64,000 nt of DNA, taken from the NCBI RefSeq assembly GCF_022662375.1, contig NZ_JAKNQL010000006.1, positions 248,001 through 312,000 of the forward strand. The letters are read 5' to 3'. The translations under genes were made by a program, and so were the position numbers. Below, in pieces: positions 9,313-18,079 of this stretch (position 1 is the first letter of the stretch; every line of letters begins with the position of its first letter). Below the pieces are notes generated by a model. It saw nothing but the letters and a program-made list of their open reading frames with translations. It had not been told where the DNA came from and did not search any database. Source of the DNA: Pseudomonas sp. CROZ-RG-20F-R04-15 (lineage in GTDB: Bacteria > Pseudomonadota > Gammaproteobacteria > Pseudomonadales > Pseudomonadaceae).

Positions 9313-11967
9313 TCAAAACTTGTAACTGACCCGCGTGTACAGCGTCCGCCCGAACGGATCGCCATATTTCGGGTCGTAGCCGCTCTGGAACGTGTAGGTC
9401 TGGTTGCTGAACGGTGGTTCGCGGTCGAACAGGTTTTTCGCGCCGAGGGTCACGCTCAGGGTCTTGCGCCAGGTGTAAGTGCCGGCCAGATCCCAGACGT
9501 TGTAAGAGCCGACATAGTCGTGAGTGTCGCGATCAGAGTCGTGATAGCCGCTGGTGTAACGGTTGGTCAGGGCCGCGCCGAACGGGCCGTAATTCCAGCT
9601 GCCGGTCAGGCTGTGGCGCCAGCGCGCCACGGCACCCGCCGAGGCAAAATCACCGCCACGGAAATCGCCGAGCTTGTCGATGTAGTCGCCCTTGAGTTGT
9701 TGCTGATAGTCATAACGGGTGACGTAAGTGCCTTGCAGACCGATGCCGAAGTTGCCGTACGGTGTGCTTGGCAGACGGTAATCGAAGCTGACGTCGACAC
9801 CATTGGTCTTGATCTTGCCGAGGTTGGCCAGACCGGTGACGATGTGATCGATGGAGCCGTCCGGCTTGCGCACCAAACGATCCGGGTACAGCTCAGGATT
9901 CTCGAACACCGCCGATTCCGGGAACTCGGCAATCTGGTTGGCGATGTCGATCCACCAGAAATCCAGCCCGGCGCTCAGGCGCTCGAACGGTTGATAGACA
10001 AACCCAAGGGTGACGTTGCGCGCGGTTTCCGGGCTCAGGCCAGTATTGCCGCCGCTGGTACGATTGAACTGCTGCGCGCAATCACGGTTGGCAATGCCGC
10101 CATTGCTCGGATTACCGCCCGCGCACAAACGCGGATCGTTGTAGTTGGCGTTGGTGAAACTGCTGAACGTCGGGTTGTACAACTCATACAGCGACGGCGC
10201 GCGGAACCCTTCGCTGTAGGCGCCGCGCACCACCAGCTCCTTGAATGGCTGGAAGCGGAACGAGTATTTTGGATTAGTGGTGCTGCCGAAGTCGCTGTAC
10301 TTGTCATGACGTACGGCGGCGGACAGTTCGAGGCTGTCGAGCACCGGCACATTGACCTCGGCGTATTCGGCCGAGACGCTGCGATCCCCGGCCACACTGC
10401 CGTTCGGATCAACACCGAGGCTTTGCACGTCGCCGGCAAATGCGGCGAAATCCTGATGGAAGTCTTCCTTGCGATACTCGCCACCCAGCGCCAATGCCGA
10501 AGGACCGGCACCGAACCAGTCGCCGATCTCGCGGCTGATGCGCCCGTCGATGGCCTTGACCCGCCCGACCGCCGTGGCGTAATCACCGTCCACCGCATTG
10601 GCCGCCAACAATGCGGAACCGGCTGCTGTCTGTGGGCCGAACGGGTTGATCACACCGTTGGCAATGCCGGCGCTGACCGCACGATCGTTGACGTAGCCGT
10701 CCTCAATGCTGTTGACCACTTTGTTCTGGTTGTACGAAGCGCCGAGGTTGTAATCCCAGCCGGCGAGCGTGCCATCGAAACTCAAGAGCAAGCGCTGACT
10801 GGTGTTGTCGTCCTCATGCTGGCGCGCGCCAACGGCGGTTTCACGCCAGTTGACGTCGACCGCTTGCGTCGGATCGAGGGCAAAACCGTTCGGCCCCGGC
10901 GTGATGCCGTTACCCGGATAGAACGCCGTGCCGGGATTGACCTGATTGCCCATCAAGGTGCCGGGACCGATTTGCGTGCGGTTTTCGTTGCGCGCCCAAA
11001 AGTATTCGAGGCTGACGTTGTGATCGTCCGACAGCTTGCCGGTGGCTTTGGCGAAGGCTGAGGTCTTCTCCGTTTCCGGCACCAGATCGAGGTAGTTCCA
11101 CAGGCTCTGCCGGCAGATTCCGTTGCGTGCCAGCAAACCCGGTGCGTTGCAGCCGGAGCCTGCCAAAGGGTTGGTGGCGTTACTGCCCTGACTCCAGTTG
11201 GCCGGCGAGGCGGTGCCGGAGGTGTAGTCGAGTCCGCGATTGGGCTGATAGTTGTAGGTGTAACCGCGATCTTCGGCGGCCAGGCGTTGTTGTTTGTCGT
11301 AGCTGACCACGCCGAACACGTTGAAGCGATCATCCTGCAAATCACCGAAGCCCCAACTGCCGCTGAAGTTGCGGCTTTCACCACCACCGGAGTGCGTCGG
11401 TGTGTCGTAGTTGGTGCTGATCTGCCCTTCGGTGAGGCTGGTCTTGGTAATGAAGTTGATCACCCCGCCAATCGCATCAGTGCCGTACAACGCCGAGGCG
11501 CCATCGCGCAGCACTTCCACACGGTCAATGGCCGCGAACGGAATGGTGTTGAGGTCGACACCGGAGCCATTGATTGCGTTAGTAGCGTTATTGCTCAAAC
11601 GCCGTCCGTTGAGCAGCACCAATGTCTTGTTCGCGCCGATACCGCGCAAGTCGGCATACGACGCGCCGCCACTGCTCGACCCCACCGAGCGCCCGGAGCC
11701 AACCGAAGACTGGTTGGCGGAAATGCGACTGACCAGCTCCTCTGTGGTAGTAACACCCTGCTCGCGCAGCGCTTCGACGCGCAGGATGGTGACCGGCACT
11801 GCGGTTTCCGCATCGACCCGGCGGATTGCAGTACCCGTGACTTCGACCCGTTGCAGTTGGGTGGTCGGTTCGGTTGCCGCGCTGTCGGCGGCGATCGCCG
11901 GCAGTGTGTTGATTGCCAGCAGCAAGGCCAGGCTCAAAGGTGATTTGACGGGTGAAAACTGAATCAT
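9313..11967 (-). CDS. TonB-dependent outer-membrane receptor (no STN domain)
   Basis: An 884-residue outer-membrane receptor. A signal peptide covers about residues 1-27 (LALLLAINTLPAIAA). A plug domain follows (about 50-175, with VEVTGTAIRR near the TonB-box position and LLNGRRLS, INFITK blocks), then a long 22-strand barrel ending in the usual aromatic residue (RVSYKF). It lacks the N-terminal signalling (STN) domain that its neighbour at 13333 has, so it should not itself talk to FecR. The plug region resembles the large receptors whose ligands are unknown rather than a defined siderophore class. The gene has a 40-bp block shared with yejA and the second receptor, and a hairpin that buries its ribosome site. 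Confidence 0.88.
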   Translation of the reverse strand: MIQFSPVKSPLSLALLLAINTLPAIAADSAATEPTTQLQRVEVTGTAIRRVDAETAVPVTILRVEALREQGVTTTEELVSRISANQSSVGSGRSVGSSSGGASYADLRGIGANKTLVLLNGRRLSNNATNAINGSGVDLNTIPFAAIDRVEVLRDGASALYGTDAIGGVINFITKTSLTEGQISTNYDTPTHSGGGESRNFSGSWGFGDLQDDRFNVFGVVSYDKQQRLAAEDRGYTYNYQPNRGLDYTSGTASPANWSQGSNATNPLAGSGCNAPGLLARNGICRQSLWNYLDLVPETEKTSAFAKATGKLSDDHNVSLEYFWARNENRTQIGPGTLMGNQVNPGTAFYPGNGITPGPNGFALDPTQAVDVNWRETAVGARQHEDDNTSQRLLLSFDGTLAGWDYNLGASYNQNKVVNSIEDGYVNDRAVSAGIANGVINPFGPQTAAGSALLAANAVDGDYATAVGRVKAIDGRISREIGDWFGAGPSALALGGEYRKEDFHQDFAAFAGDVQSLGVDPNGSVAGDRSVSAEYAEVNVPVLDSLELSAAVRHDKYSDFGSTTNPKYSFRFQPFKELVVRGAYSEGFRAPSLYELYNPTFSSFTNANYNDPRLCAGGNPSNGGIANRDCAQQFNRTSGGNTGLSPETARNVTLGFVYQPFERLSAGLDFWWIDIANQIAEFPESAVFENPELYPDRLVRKPDGSIDHIVTGLANLGKIKTNGVDVSFDYRLPSTPYGNFGIGLQGTYVTRYDYQQQLKGDYIDKLGDFRGGDFASAGAVARWRHSLTGSWNYGPFGAALTNRYTSGYHDSDRDTHDYVGSYNVWDLAGTYTWRKTLSVTLGAKNLFDREPPFSNQTYTFQSGYDPKYGDPFGRTLYTRVSYKF

Positions 11968-11974
11968 GAACAGC

Positions 11975-12004
11975 CATCCCTGCGTTTTGGTTTATGCAGG
12001 GATG
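11975..12004 (-). promoter_or_regulatory. Leader hairpin covering the receptor ribosome site
   Basis: A perfect 9-bp inverted repeat (CATCCCTGC / GCAGGGATG on the coding strand) with a 12-base loop. It ends 7 bases before the ATG at 11967, and the downstream arm contains the GCAGGGATGG that would pair with 16S rRNA. Folding would hide the ribosome site. The second receptor has a weaker version (TTCCCTG / CAGGGAA, 16251-16277). Confidence 0.6.
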
Positions 12005-12041
12005 TGCGATGACGAATAAGGATTTATAGAGGACGTTTTAG
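12002..12041 (-). promoter_or_regulatory. Shared 40-bp upstream block, first receptor copy
   Basis: Minus strand: CTAA, 8 bases, CTATAAA, 15 bases, GCACAT, then CCCTGC. Word content and spacing match the blocks before yejA and the second receptor, although the bases between the words differ, which argues for functional conservation over simple duplication. It lies about 35 bases before the receptor start. Confidence 0.6.
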
Positions 12042-12085
12042 ACTGTTGGGTGCTGAGGTTATGCAAAAAAAGCCATGCCTCGATA

Positions 12086-12589
12086 TCAAGCTGATGCCAT
12101 CTCCCTCAGCAACCGTGTATCCAGGCCAAAACGTTCTTGAGAGACCATTTTGAACTGCCCCTCTGCGAGGTCGCAGCTCACCAGCAGATTCCACGAGTGG
12201 CGGGTTGCCGCCGAGGGAATCAGGACAAACGGATGCTCGTCCAGTAAAGCGTCGGCAAACCGCTGTTGATTGGGCGACGGCCACGCGGGACTCAACCAGT
12301 AAGGATTCGGTACCTCTTCGGGCTGAACGACTTTGACCCGTGCATCGCCGATGACTTCAAAGCACGTCAGCACATAAGGCTCTCTGTCCAGTACATCGAA
12401 ACTATTATTGGCAGCCACCTCCAGAATGGCCGAGGACGGGTCGACAGATGCATAGACGACTCGCCGGCCAGGCGCATTCCATCGACCGCCCTTCAGTTTT
12501 GGACCCATTCCGCTGTCCCACGTATCCCCGTAGGCCTCCTGATCCAGGCGCCAGCCATACCAGTGCCCTTCCCAGGGCAAGGGATTCAT
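12086..12589 (-). CDS. RES-domain toxin (NAD+ phosphorylase type)
   Basis: A 167-residue RES-domain protein. The family hallmarks are WYGWRLDQEAYG near residue 11, GGRWNAPGRRVVYAS near 35-50 and SSAILEVAAN. The conserved Arg, Tyr, Glu and Ser positions used for NAD+ binding and cleavage are present, so the toxin looks intact. RES toxins deplete NAD+ unless held by their Xre partner. The ATG at 12589 was chosen because it overlaps the antitoxin stop (ATGA), the normal arrangement for xre-res operons; the open frame upstream of it is antitoxin DNA. The pair sits between two TonB receptor genes. Confidence 0.88.
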   Translation of the reverse strand: MNPLPWEGHWYGWRLDQEAYGDTWDSGMGPKLKGGRWNAPGRRVVYASVDPSSAILEVAANNSFDVLDREPYVLTCFEVIGDARVKVVQPEEVPNPYWLSPAWPSPNQQRFADALLDEHPFVLIPSAATRHSWNLLVSCDLAEGQFKMVSQERFGLDTRLLREMASA

Positions 12590-13062
12590 GGATACCCCCC
12601 GTACAGGAGCCGACACAAGTATTGCTCGACCATCTGGAAGCCCAGTGGATGACGGGTCAATTCCAATGGCACGTAGCCGTTGAGGTAAGGGGTGGACTTC
12701 TGCATCCATATTTCCGCCTGTGGCAGCCCCCCGAACGCCCGAGTCGCCATCTCCAGCACCAGCGCATATTGATAGGCGACGACACTCTGTTGCGAGTCAA
12801 GCCGTACCGGTTTGCCTTCCTTCAACAGCCGCTGCACGGTTCTGACAGATTTGCCGGTGATGCGTTTGACCATGTCTTCGCGCAGGTACATTTCGGAAGT
12901 TGAAAGCATGTTGACGACGTCGCTCAGCTCAAAGCCCTCGTCGGTAAGGCGGACAATCAGCATGGCATCGTCACCGAGGTCCCGGCCATGGACGAGCAAA
13001 TCGACAGGTTTTCCCTCGGCCTTCTTCAGCACCGTCAGCCGGGGTGCTTTTGATGTGGGCAT
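12586..13062 (-). CDS. Xre/MbcA/ParS-type antitoxin of the RES toxin
   Basis: A 158-residue antitoxin. The N-terminal half carries a small helix-turn-helix region (MVKRITGKSVRTVQRLLKEG). The C-terminal half is the DUF2384 toxin-binding domain, ending in the typical PLELTRHPLGFQMVEQYLCRLLYGGYP layout. I chose the ATG at 13062, which has GGAGG eight bases upstream and gives the usual length. A second ATG at 13158, also with a good AAGGA site, would add 32 residues. The 270 bp between this start and the receptor stop at 13333 hold the promoter; nothing else was recognised there. Antitoxin-DNA binding normally represses the pair. Confidence 0.85.
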   Translation of the reverse strand: MPTSKAPRLTVLKKAEGKPVDLLVHGRDLGDDAMLIVRLTDEGFELSDVVNMLSTSEMYLREDMVKRITGKSVRTVQRLLKEGKPVRLDSQQSVVAYQYALVLEMATRAFGGLPQAEIWMQKSTPYLNGYVPLELTRHPLGFQMVEQYLCRLLYGGYP

Positions 13063-13332
13063 CGCGACATCCTCCATGGGGCATCTGGCGCGATCGTCGA
13101 TCCAGAAGTTGCGCAGGGAATAAACAGGGGTTTCATGTTCGATGTGTGGGGTACGCATAATAGATCCTTGATCTGGGAGCCTGAGCGTTCAAACCGCTCA
13201 GCGACTTCAATGTCAGGTCCGATGCTATAGATCGCGCTTCCGACGACCAACCTGAAAAAGTCGTCGGAAATATCCCCTGCTTGCCGCAAAACCCGCCATT
13301 TTCCGTAGGACGTCAGCGCGAGATTCCTGCCA

Positions 13333-16242
13333 TCAGCCGCCGAAGTGATAACTCACATCCAGCCACCACTGCCGTCCGTAAGGGTCATAGTTGCCAGTCG
13401 GGTAATACGGCCAACCCGCCGAGTCATCGTGTTTGATCTGATTGAGCACGTTGTTCACGGTCAGCCCGACACTCGCCCGGTCATTGAGCTTGTAACGCGC
13501 ACTGGCGTTGAACACCGTCCACGGCGACAGGCGCCCGTCTCCTGCGCCGTTGGTGACTGAACCGTAACGAATGCCCATCAGCGTCGCCGTGGCTTTCTGG
13601 TAATCCCAGGTCAGGCTGGCGTTGACCTTGCTACGCCAGTCGTAATTGGTGCGCGAAGTACGCAAGTCTTGCGTCGGCGCTTCTTCCGATTCCTTGTAGT
13701 AATGCGACAACACCAGGGTGTAGCCCAGTGCCGAACTGAACGCGCCGTATTGCCCGGCGCCCCAGCGGATATTGCTCTTGAAGTCCAGACCACTGACCCG
13801 TTCGCTGGCGGCGTTGATCGCGTTGACCCGCACGCGATTCAGCTGGTTCGGATCGACCGCGGCATTGCCGGCGTTGCGATCGATGCGCGCCAGGGTCGAC
13901 TGGCAATTGGCCGAGTTGATGTCCTGGGTGCCGTTGCGGCATTCGTTCTCTTGTTGCAGCAAGCGGTTTTCATCGACGGTGGTCAGCAGATCGTCGATCT
14001 CGACGCGCCAGAAATCGGTGGAGAAATCGAAGTTGCGCGACGGTGACCAGACGAACCCGTAGGTCCACGATTTGCCACGTTCGGACTCCAGATTAGCGGT
14101 GCCGCTCTGGGTGTAATCGACCCGCCCACGATCACACGCGCCCTCCACGCCCTGGCTGCAACCGTAGTAATCGATCTGCGCCGGATAGTAGCCGTTGCTG
14201 TCGGATTGATAGATGTAGTTCAGATCCGGTGCGCGGAAACTGGTGCCGTAACTGCCGCGCAGCAACAGGCTGGTCACCGGGCGCCATTCCAGCCCGAGGT
14301 TATAGGTCTTCTGTTGCTCGGTGCGGCCGCTGAATTTGTACTGATCCCAGCGCCCCGCCGCCGTCGCCAGCACGGTGTCAGTGACCGGAATGCTGAACTC
14401 GCCGCCCGCCGCGTAACGTTTGCGCGAGCCCCCGGAACTTTGCTGTGGGCTCACGCCGTAAAAAGTGCCGTCGTTAAGTCCATCATCCGGGTCGACGCGG
14501 TATTCCTGTTTGCCCGCCTCCAAAACCCCGGCGAAGCCCACCGGACCCGCCGGTAGATCGAACAGATCACCGTTGACCGAGGCGTTGTAACTGGTCGACA
14601 CCGATTTGCTGCTCTGGGTCAGGTTGCCGCGAAACTGCTGCCATTCCTGCGGTGTCAGCGGCCGGTCGAGACGCGAGGCATCCGGAGCAAACACCGGGTA
14701 ACCGCCGCTGACACCGAGTTGCGGGCCAAGGTAGAAATCCTGAATCGACGACAGTGGCGTATAACGCGTGGTCCTGACGCTGCGATATTCCGAGCGATTG
14801 GCCGCCAGATCGTAGCTCCAACCGGTGTCGGCAATCTTGTCCGAGAGACCGAGGGTGCCGGTCCACGAGGTATCGCGCCACTTGCTGTTGTTGCTGGTGC
14901 GCCCGCCAATTTCTTCCTCACCGAAGCGGCGATACCAGCGCTCCAGATTGCCGCTGTTCTGGTTGATGAAATCCGGCGAGGTGAAGGTCGGCCCGCGCGT
15001 GTTGTTCTGAATGTGGTCGAGGCCGTACATCAAATCGGCGAAGACCTGGCCGCTGTCGCTGAAATGCCAGGTGCCACGGGTATAGCCGTCGTAGTTTTCC
15101 TTTTGGGTCTGCACGGTCCAGTAATCGTTGTACATCTGGTCGGTACGGCAGCGCCCGCCGCTGTTGAACAGCTTGTTGTCGAAGGTGCCTTGGTAGGCGC
15201 CGCAGCCCGGTCCGAGATAGCGACTATTGGTCAGGTCGCGGCGGTAACCGACATCCGCCAGCGGACCGCTTTGCATGAAACCACGGTCATCGGCCCAGAT
15301 CGGATCGCGGTGGGTCAGCTCCAGGCCGAACAGGCCGTCGAAGTCGCCCCAACTGCCGCCACCGCTGATCTGCAAGCGCTGATTGTCACCGCCGCCACGC
15401 TCGCTGGTGCCGCCCTTGAGGTTGACGTCGACACCGTTGATCTTGTCCTTGAGGATGATATTGACCACCCCGGCGATCGCGTCCGAACCGTAAATCGCCG
15501 AGGCGCCGCTGCTGAGAATTTCGATACGCTCGATGACCGCTGACGGAATATTCGCCAGGTTGGTGAAGTTGACCTTGCCGTCGTACGGCGTCGGGTAGTC
15601 GGCGACCCGGCGGCCGTTGATCAGCACCAGCGTATGGTTCGGCCCGAGGCCGCGCAGGTTGAGTGCGCTGGCCGCCGGTTGCCAGGTGTTGCCGTAATCT
15701 TCGCCTTGGGTCATGCCGGTGTTTTGCGTTTGCGTCGCGAGGGCGTCGTAGACGTTTTTGTAGCCGCGCGCTTCCATTTCCTCGTGGGTGATGACGTTGA
15801 CCGGCGTGGCGCCATCGCTCTGCGCGCGGGCAATGCGCGAACCGGTCACGGTGACTTTTTCCATGCGGTAATCGGCGCTGGTGACCGGCGCCACGGCAGT
15901 GACTTTCGCCGGCACATCGGCTGCGCGAACCGTCAGCCCCTGAGCGCTTTGCTCGACTTGCAGGCCGCTGCCGAGCAAAGCTTTTTCCACTGCCTGACGA
16001 CCACCCAACGCGCCGCGCACCGCCGCACTGCGTTTGCCTTGCACCAATTGCTGGCTGAAAGAAATCGGTACGCCGCTCTGCCGCGAGATGTCCAGCAGCA
16101 CTTCGTCGAGTGGCCCGCTGGCAATGTCGAAGCTGAACACCGCTGCTGCCGGTTCCTGAGCAATCGCCAGCAATGGGCTGAGGCCCATCGCCAACGCAGC
16201 GGCGAGGGTCAATCGAGGTAATTGTTGTTTGATTGAGAACAT
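13333..16242 (-). CDS. TonB-dependent receptor with N-terminal signalling (STN) domain
   Basis: A 969-residue FecA-type transducer. After a signal peptide (residues 1-28) comes an STN domain at about 36-108 (FDIASGPLDEVLLDISRQSG, GRQAVEKALLGSGL). Then come a TonB box and plug (VTVTGSRIAR near 130; LINGRRVADY, VVNIILK), and a barrel ending VSYHFGG, two residues past the usual terminal Phe. The STN domain contacts FecR in the periplasm to report ligand occupancy. The fecR and fecI genes lie directly upstream on the same strand (gap about 90 bp), forming a complete surface-signalling set. The ligand is not deducible. A 40-bp block shared with yejA and the other receptor is 35 bp upstream. Confidence 0.92.
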   Translation of the reverse strand: MFSIKQQLPRLTLAAALAMGLSPLLAIAQEPAAAVFSFDIASGPLDEVLLDISRQSGVPISFSQQLVQGKRSAAVRGALGGRQAVEKALLGSGLQVEQSAQGLTVRAADVPAKVTAVAPVTSADYRMEKVTVTGSRIARAQSDGATPVNVITHEEMEARGYKNVYDALATQTQNTGMTQGEDYGNTWQPAASALNLRGLGPNHTLVLINGRRVADYPTPYDGKVNFTNLANIPSAVIERIEILSSGASAIYGSDAIAGVVNIILKDKINGVDVNLKGGTSERGGGDNQRLQISGGGSWGDFDGLFGLELTHRDPIWADDRGFMQSGPLADVGYRRDLTNSRYLGPGCGAYQGTFDNKLFNSGGRCRTDQMYNDYWTVQTQKENYDGYTRGTWHFSDSGQVFADLMYGLDHIQNNTRGPTFTSPDFINQNSGNLERWYRRFGEEEIGGRTSNNSKWRDTSWTGTLGLSDKIADTGWSYDLAANRSEYRSVRTTRYTPLSSIQDFYLGPQLGVSGGYPVFAPDASRLDRPLTPQEWQQFRGNLTQSSKSVSTSYNASVNGDLFDLPAGPVGFAGVLEAGKQEYRVDPDDGLNDGTFYGVSPQQSSGGSRKRYAAGGEFSIPVTDTVLATAAGRWDQYKFSGRTEQQKTYNLGLEWRPVTSLLLRGSYGTSFRAPDLNYIYQSDSNGYYPAQIDYYGCSQGVEGACDRGRVDYTQSGTANLESERGKSWTYGFVWSPSRNFDFSTDFWRVEIDDLLTTVDENRLLQQENECRNGTQDINSANCQSTLARIDRNAGNAAVDPNQLNRVRVNAINAASERVSGLDFKSNIRWGAGQYGAFSSALGYTLVLSHYYKESEEAPTQDLRTSRTNYDWRSKVNASLTWDYQKATATLMGIRYGSVTNGAGDGRLSPWTVFNASARYKLNDRASVGLTVNNVLNQIKHDDSAGWPYYPTGNYDPYGRQWWLDVSYHFGG

Positions 16243-16276
16243 CGAAGGGTTTCCCTGTTGGAGGCATCTGCAGGGA

Positions 16277-16316
16277 ATGAGCAGCGGGCCGGCGCTTTTT
16301 ATAGGGCGGCGATTAG
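16277..16316 (-). promoter_or_regulatory. Shared 40-bp upstream block, second receptor copy
   Basis: Minus strand: CTAA, 8 bases, CTATAAA, 15 bases, GCTCAT. The spacing is identical to the copies at 9235 and 12002. It lies between fecR and the receptor, exactly where a FecI-type sigma factor would be expected to act, about 35 bases before the receptor start. Confidence 0.65.
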
Positions 16317-16333
16317 GCCAAGAAGTTATGGGT

Positions 16334-17281
16334 TTATAACCGCGTGTCGATACTCACCCAGTACGGGTTGTGCCAGGTGACGCGGATCGGCAGCGAGCGC
16401 TCCAGCAGTTGCAACGTGCGGTCACTGTCGTCGAGCGGATAGAGGCCGCTGAGGCGCAGGTCGGCGACTTCCGGGCTCAGGTGCAAGATGCCGCGACGGT
16501 AGCGGCGCAGGCTGTCGATGACCTCGTGCAAAGGCCGATCGCGCACCTCCAGGCGACCTTGCACCCAGGCACTTTCCTGGCCGTTGCTGCGCTCCAACGA
16601 CAGCAGTCCGGCGCCGTTGAACAACAGACTTTCGCCAGCCTCCACCACTTGCCGCGCACCGCCGGTGGTGACCACTTCGACCTGCGAATGAAGCATCACC
16701 AAGCGCGTCGCCTCTTCGCTGTGCTGCACGAGAAACTTCGTCCCCAGCGCCCGCATGCGCCCGTGCTCGGTCTCGACCACAAAGGGCCGCGCCGGCTCTT
16801 TCGCCACGTCGACCAACAACTCACCGCTGCGCAGGGCGAGCAAGCGTTGCTGACCATCGAACAAAGGCACCACTCGACTGCGCGCATTGAGCGTTAAAGC
16901 GCTGCCGTCGGCGAGTATGAAGTCACGCCGCTCTGCGGTTCCGGTCGCCAACTCCCCCGCCTCCGGCAGCCAGCCGTAACGCCGCCCGAGCAATGCGGCC
17001 ATCAGCGCAACACCGAGCACACTCAAACTGCCGCTGATAAAGCGTCGACGACTCGACGGCGCATTGAGGCTGTGCAGCAAACTGTTGCGCGACACGTTGC
17101 GCAGGCTCGGGTTGCGCAGCAGATTCAGGCCGCCGCCCATTTGCTCGATGACCTGCTGATGCCGAGGATCGGCGCCCCGCCAGGCCTCGAACGCGGCGCG
17201 CTCGGCCATGCCCGCCTCGCCCGACTGCAACAACGCCAGCCATTGCGCGGCCTCGTCGATCACCGCTTCGTCCGGCCTCAT
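16334..17281 (-). CDS. FecR-type anti-sigma / sigma regulator
   Basis: A 315-residue FecR protein. The cytoplasmic sigma-binding part (about 5-85) has the DUF4880-like segment AAQWLALLQSGEAG and FEAWRGADPRHQQ. One membrane span lies at about 88-106 (ISGSLSVLGVALMAALLG). The periplasmic FecR domain (about 120-215) and a C-terminal region that would meet the receptor STN domain follow. The start at 17281 overlaps the fecI stop by 4 bases (ATGA). It carries the ligand signal from the receptor at 13333 to the sigma factor at 17278. A longer open frame reaches upstream to 17827 but runs through fecI in another frame. Confidence 0.92.
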   Translation of the reverse strand: MRPDEAVIDEAAQWLALLQSGEAGMAERAAFEAWRGADPRHQQVIEQMGGGLNLLRNPSLRNVSRNSLLHSLNAPSSRRRFISGSLSVLGVALMAALLGRRYGWLPEAGELATGTAERRDFILADGSALTLNARSRVVPLFDGQQRLLALRSGELLVDVAKEPARPFVVETEHGRMRALGTKFLVQHSEEATRLVMLHSQVEVVTTGGARQVVEAGESLLFNGAGLLSLERSNGQESAWVQGRLEVRDRPLHEVIDSLRRYRRGILHLSPEVADLRLSGLYPLDDSDRTLQLLERSLPIRVTWHNPYWVSIDTRL

Positions 17282-17784
17282 GCCTGCATCGCCTGATAGC
17301 AACGCTTGAACGCTTCGACCATGTATTGCTGCACGCGACTGGTCGACACGCCGAGCCGCTCGCCAATCTCGCTGTAGGTCAAACCGTCGAGCTGGTGGTA
17401 GAGAAACGCCGCTTTGGCCTTGGCCGACAGCCCGTTGAGCAAGCGATCGACCGCCAGCAGCGCTTCGATCACCAGCGCCCGCTCTTCCGGAGACGGATGC
17501 ACCGGTTCCGGTGCCAGCGCCAGGCTTTCCAGATAAGCGCGTTCCAGGTCCTGGCGACGCCAGCCTTCGTAGACCAGTCGCCGGGCGATGGTGGTGAGCA
17601 GCGCGCGTGGCTCGCGAATGGCCGTCGGGTCCGGCAAAGCCAACACCCGCAGAAAGGTTTCCGAGGCGATGTCCTGCGCACTGTGCGGGCAACCCAGCGT
17701 GCGGCCAACGGCAGCGCACAGCCAGCGATAGTCCTTTTGGAACATCTGCCCGATGAACTGGTAATGCGGGTTGTGCCCACCCAT
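17278..17784 (-). CDS. FecI-type ECF sigma factor
   Basis: A 168-residue ECF sigma factor. Region 2 is at about 10-75 (FIGQMFQKDYRWLCAAVG, AQDIASETFLRVL) and region 4 at about 105-160 (YSEIGERLGVSTSRVQQYMVEAFKRC). The ATG at 17784 was chosen for its GGGAGC site and normal length; the open frame reaches 18000 without a better start. It is coupled to fecR. Its likely targets are the receptor at 13333 and perhaps the other genes bearing the 40-bp block. The 295 bp between this start and the divergent gene at 18080 must contain both promoters; I found no convincing Fur box there. Confidence 0.9.
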   Translation of the reverse strand: MGGHNPHYQFIGQMFQKDYRWLCAAVGRTLGCPHSAQDIASETFLRVLALPDPTAIREPRALLTTIARRLVYEGWRRQDLERAYLESLALAPEPVHPSPEERALVIEALLAVDRLLNGLSAKAKAAFLYHQLDGLTYSEIGERLGVSTSRVQQYMVEAFKRCYQAMQA

Positions 17785-18079
17785 GTCTTGCTCCCTGAAA
17801 CGGGTCCCACCCGCTGCGAAAAACCATCGTTCTGCCGGGATCGTCCGGCTCTGATCAGGCGCGACTGTGCAATAGCCTCGAAGACATTTGAAGTAATAAA
17901 AAATCAGCACAAGCAAACCATTGAGCATAAGCCGCTTCGTCGCCGCAGAAACACTGGCTGACAGAACGTTGACCTCGATCACTGGCGCGTGGCCGGCCAC
18001 TGATTAATCTCGCGGCTCCATCGAAAGCCAGGGACGGCTCACCGAGAGCCGTGGCTGAACCCACTCAAGGAAGAGAAGC

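Noticed and set aside
9520..11061. A 513-codon plus-strand open frame
   Set aside because: It lies wholly antisense to the first TonB receptor. Its translation is low in hydrophobic order and shows no domain; long antisense frames are usual in GC-rich DNA.
13035..13289. An 84-codon minus-strand frame upstream of the antitoxin
   Set aside because: It overlaps the antitoxin start in another frame and has no ribosome site or recognisable pattern.
16334..17827. A 497-residue fused protein instead of separate fecR and fecI
   Set aside because: The extra N-terminal part is the fecI region read in a different frame; FecR has a proper start at 17281 overlapping the fecI stop.
17785..18079. Fur box upstream of fecI
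   Set aside because: AT-rich stretches such as TAATAAAAAATCA are present but do not match the Fur consensus well enough to report.
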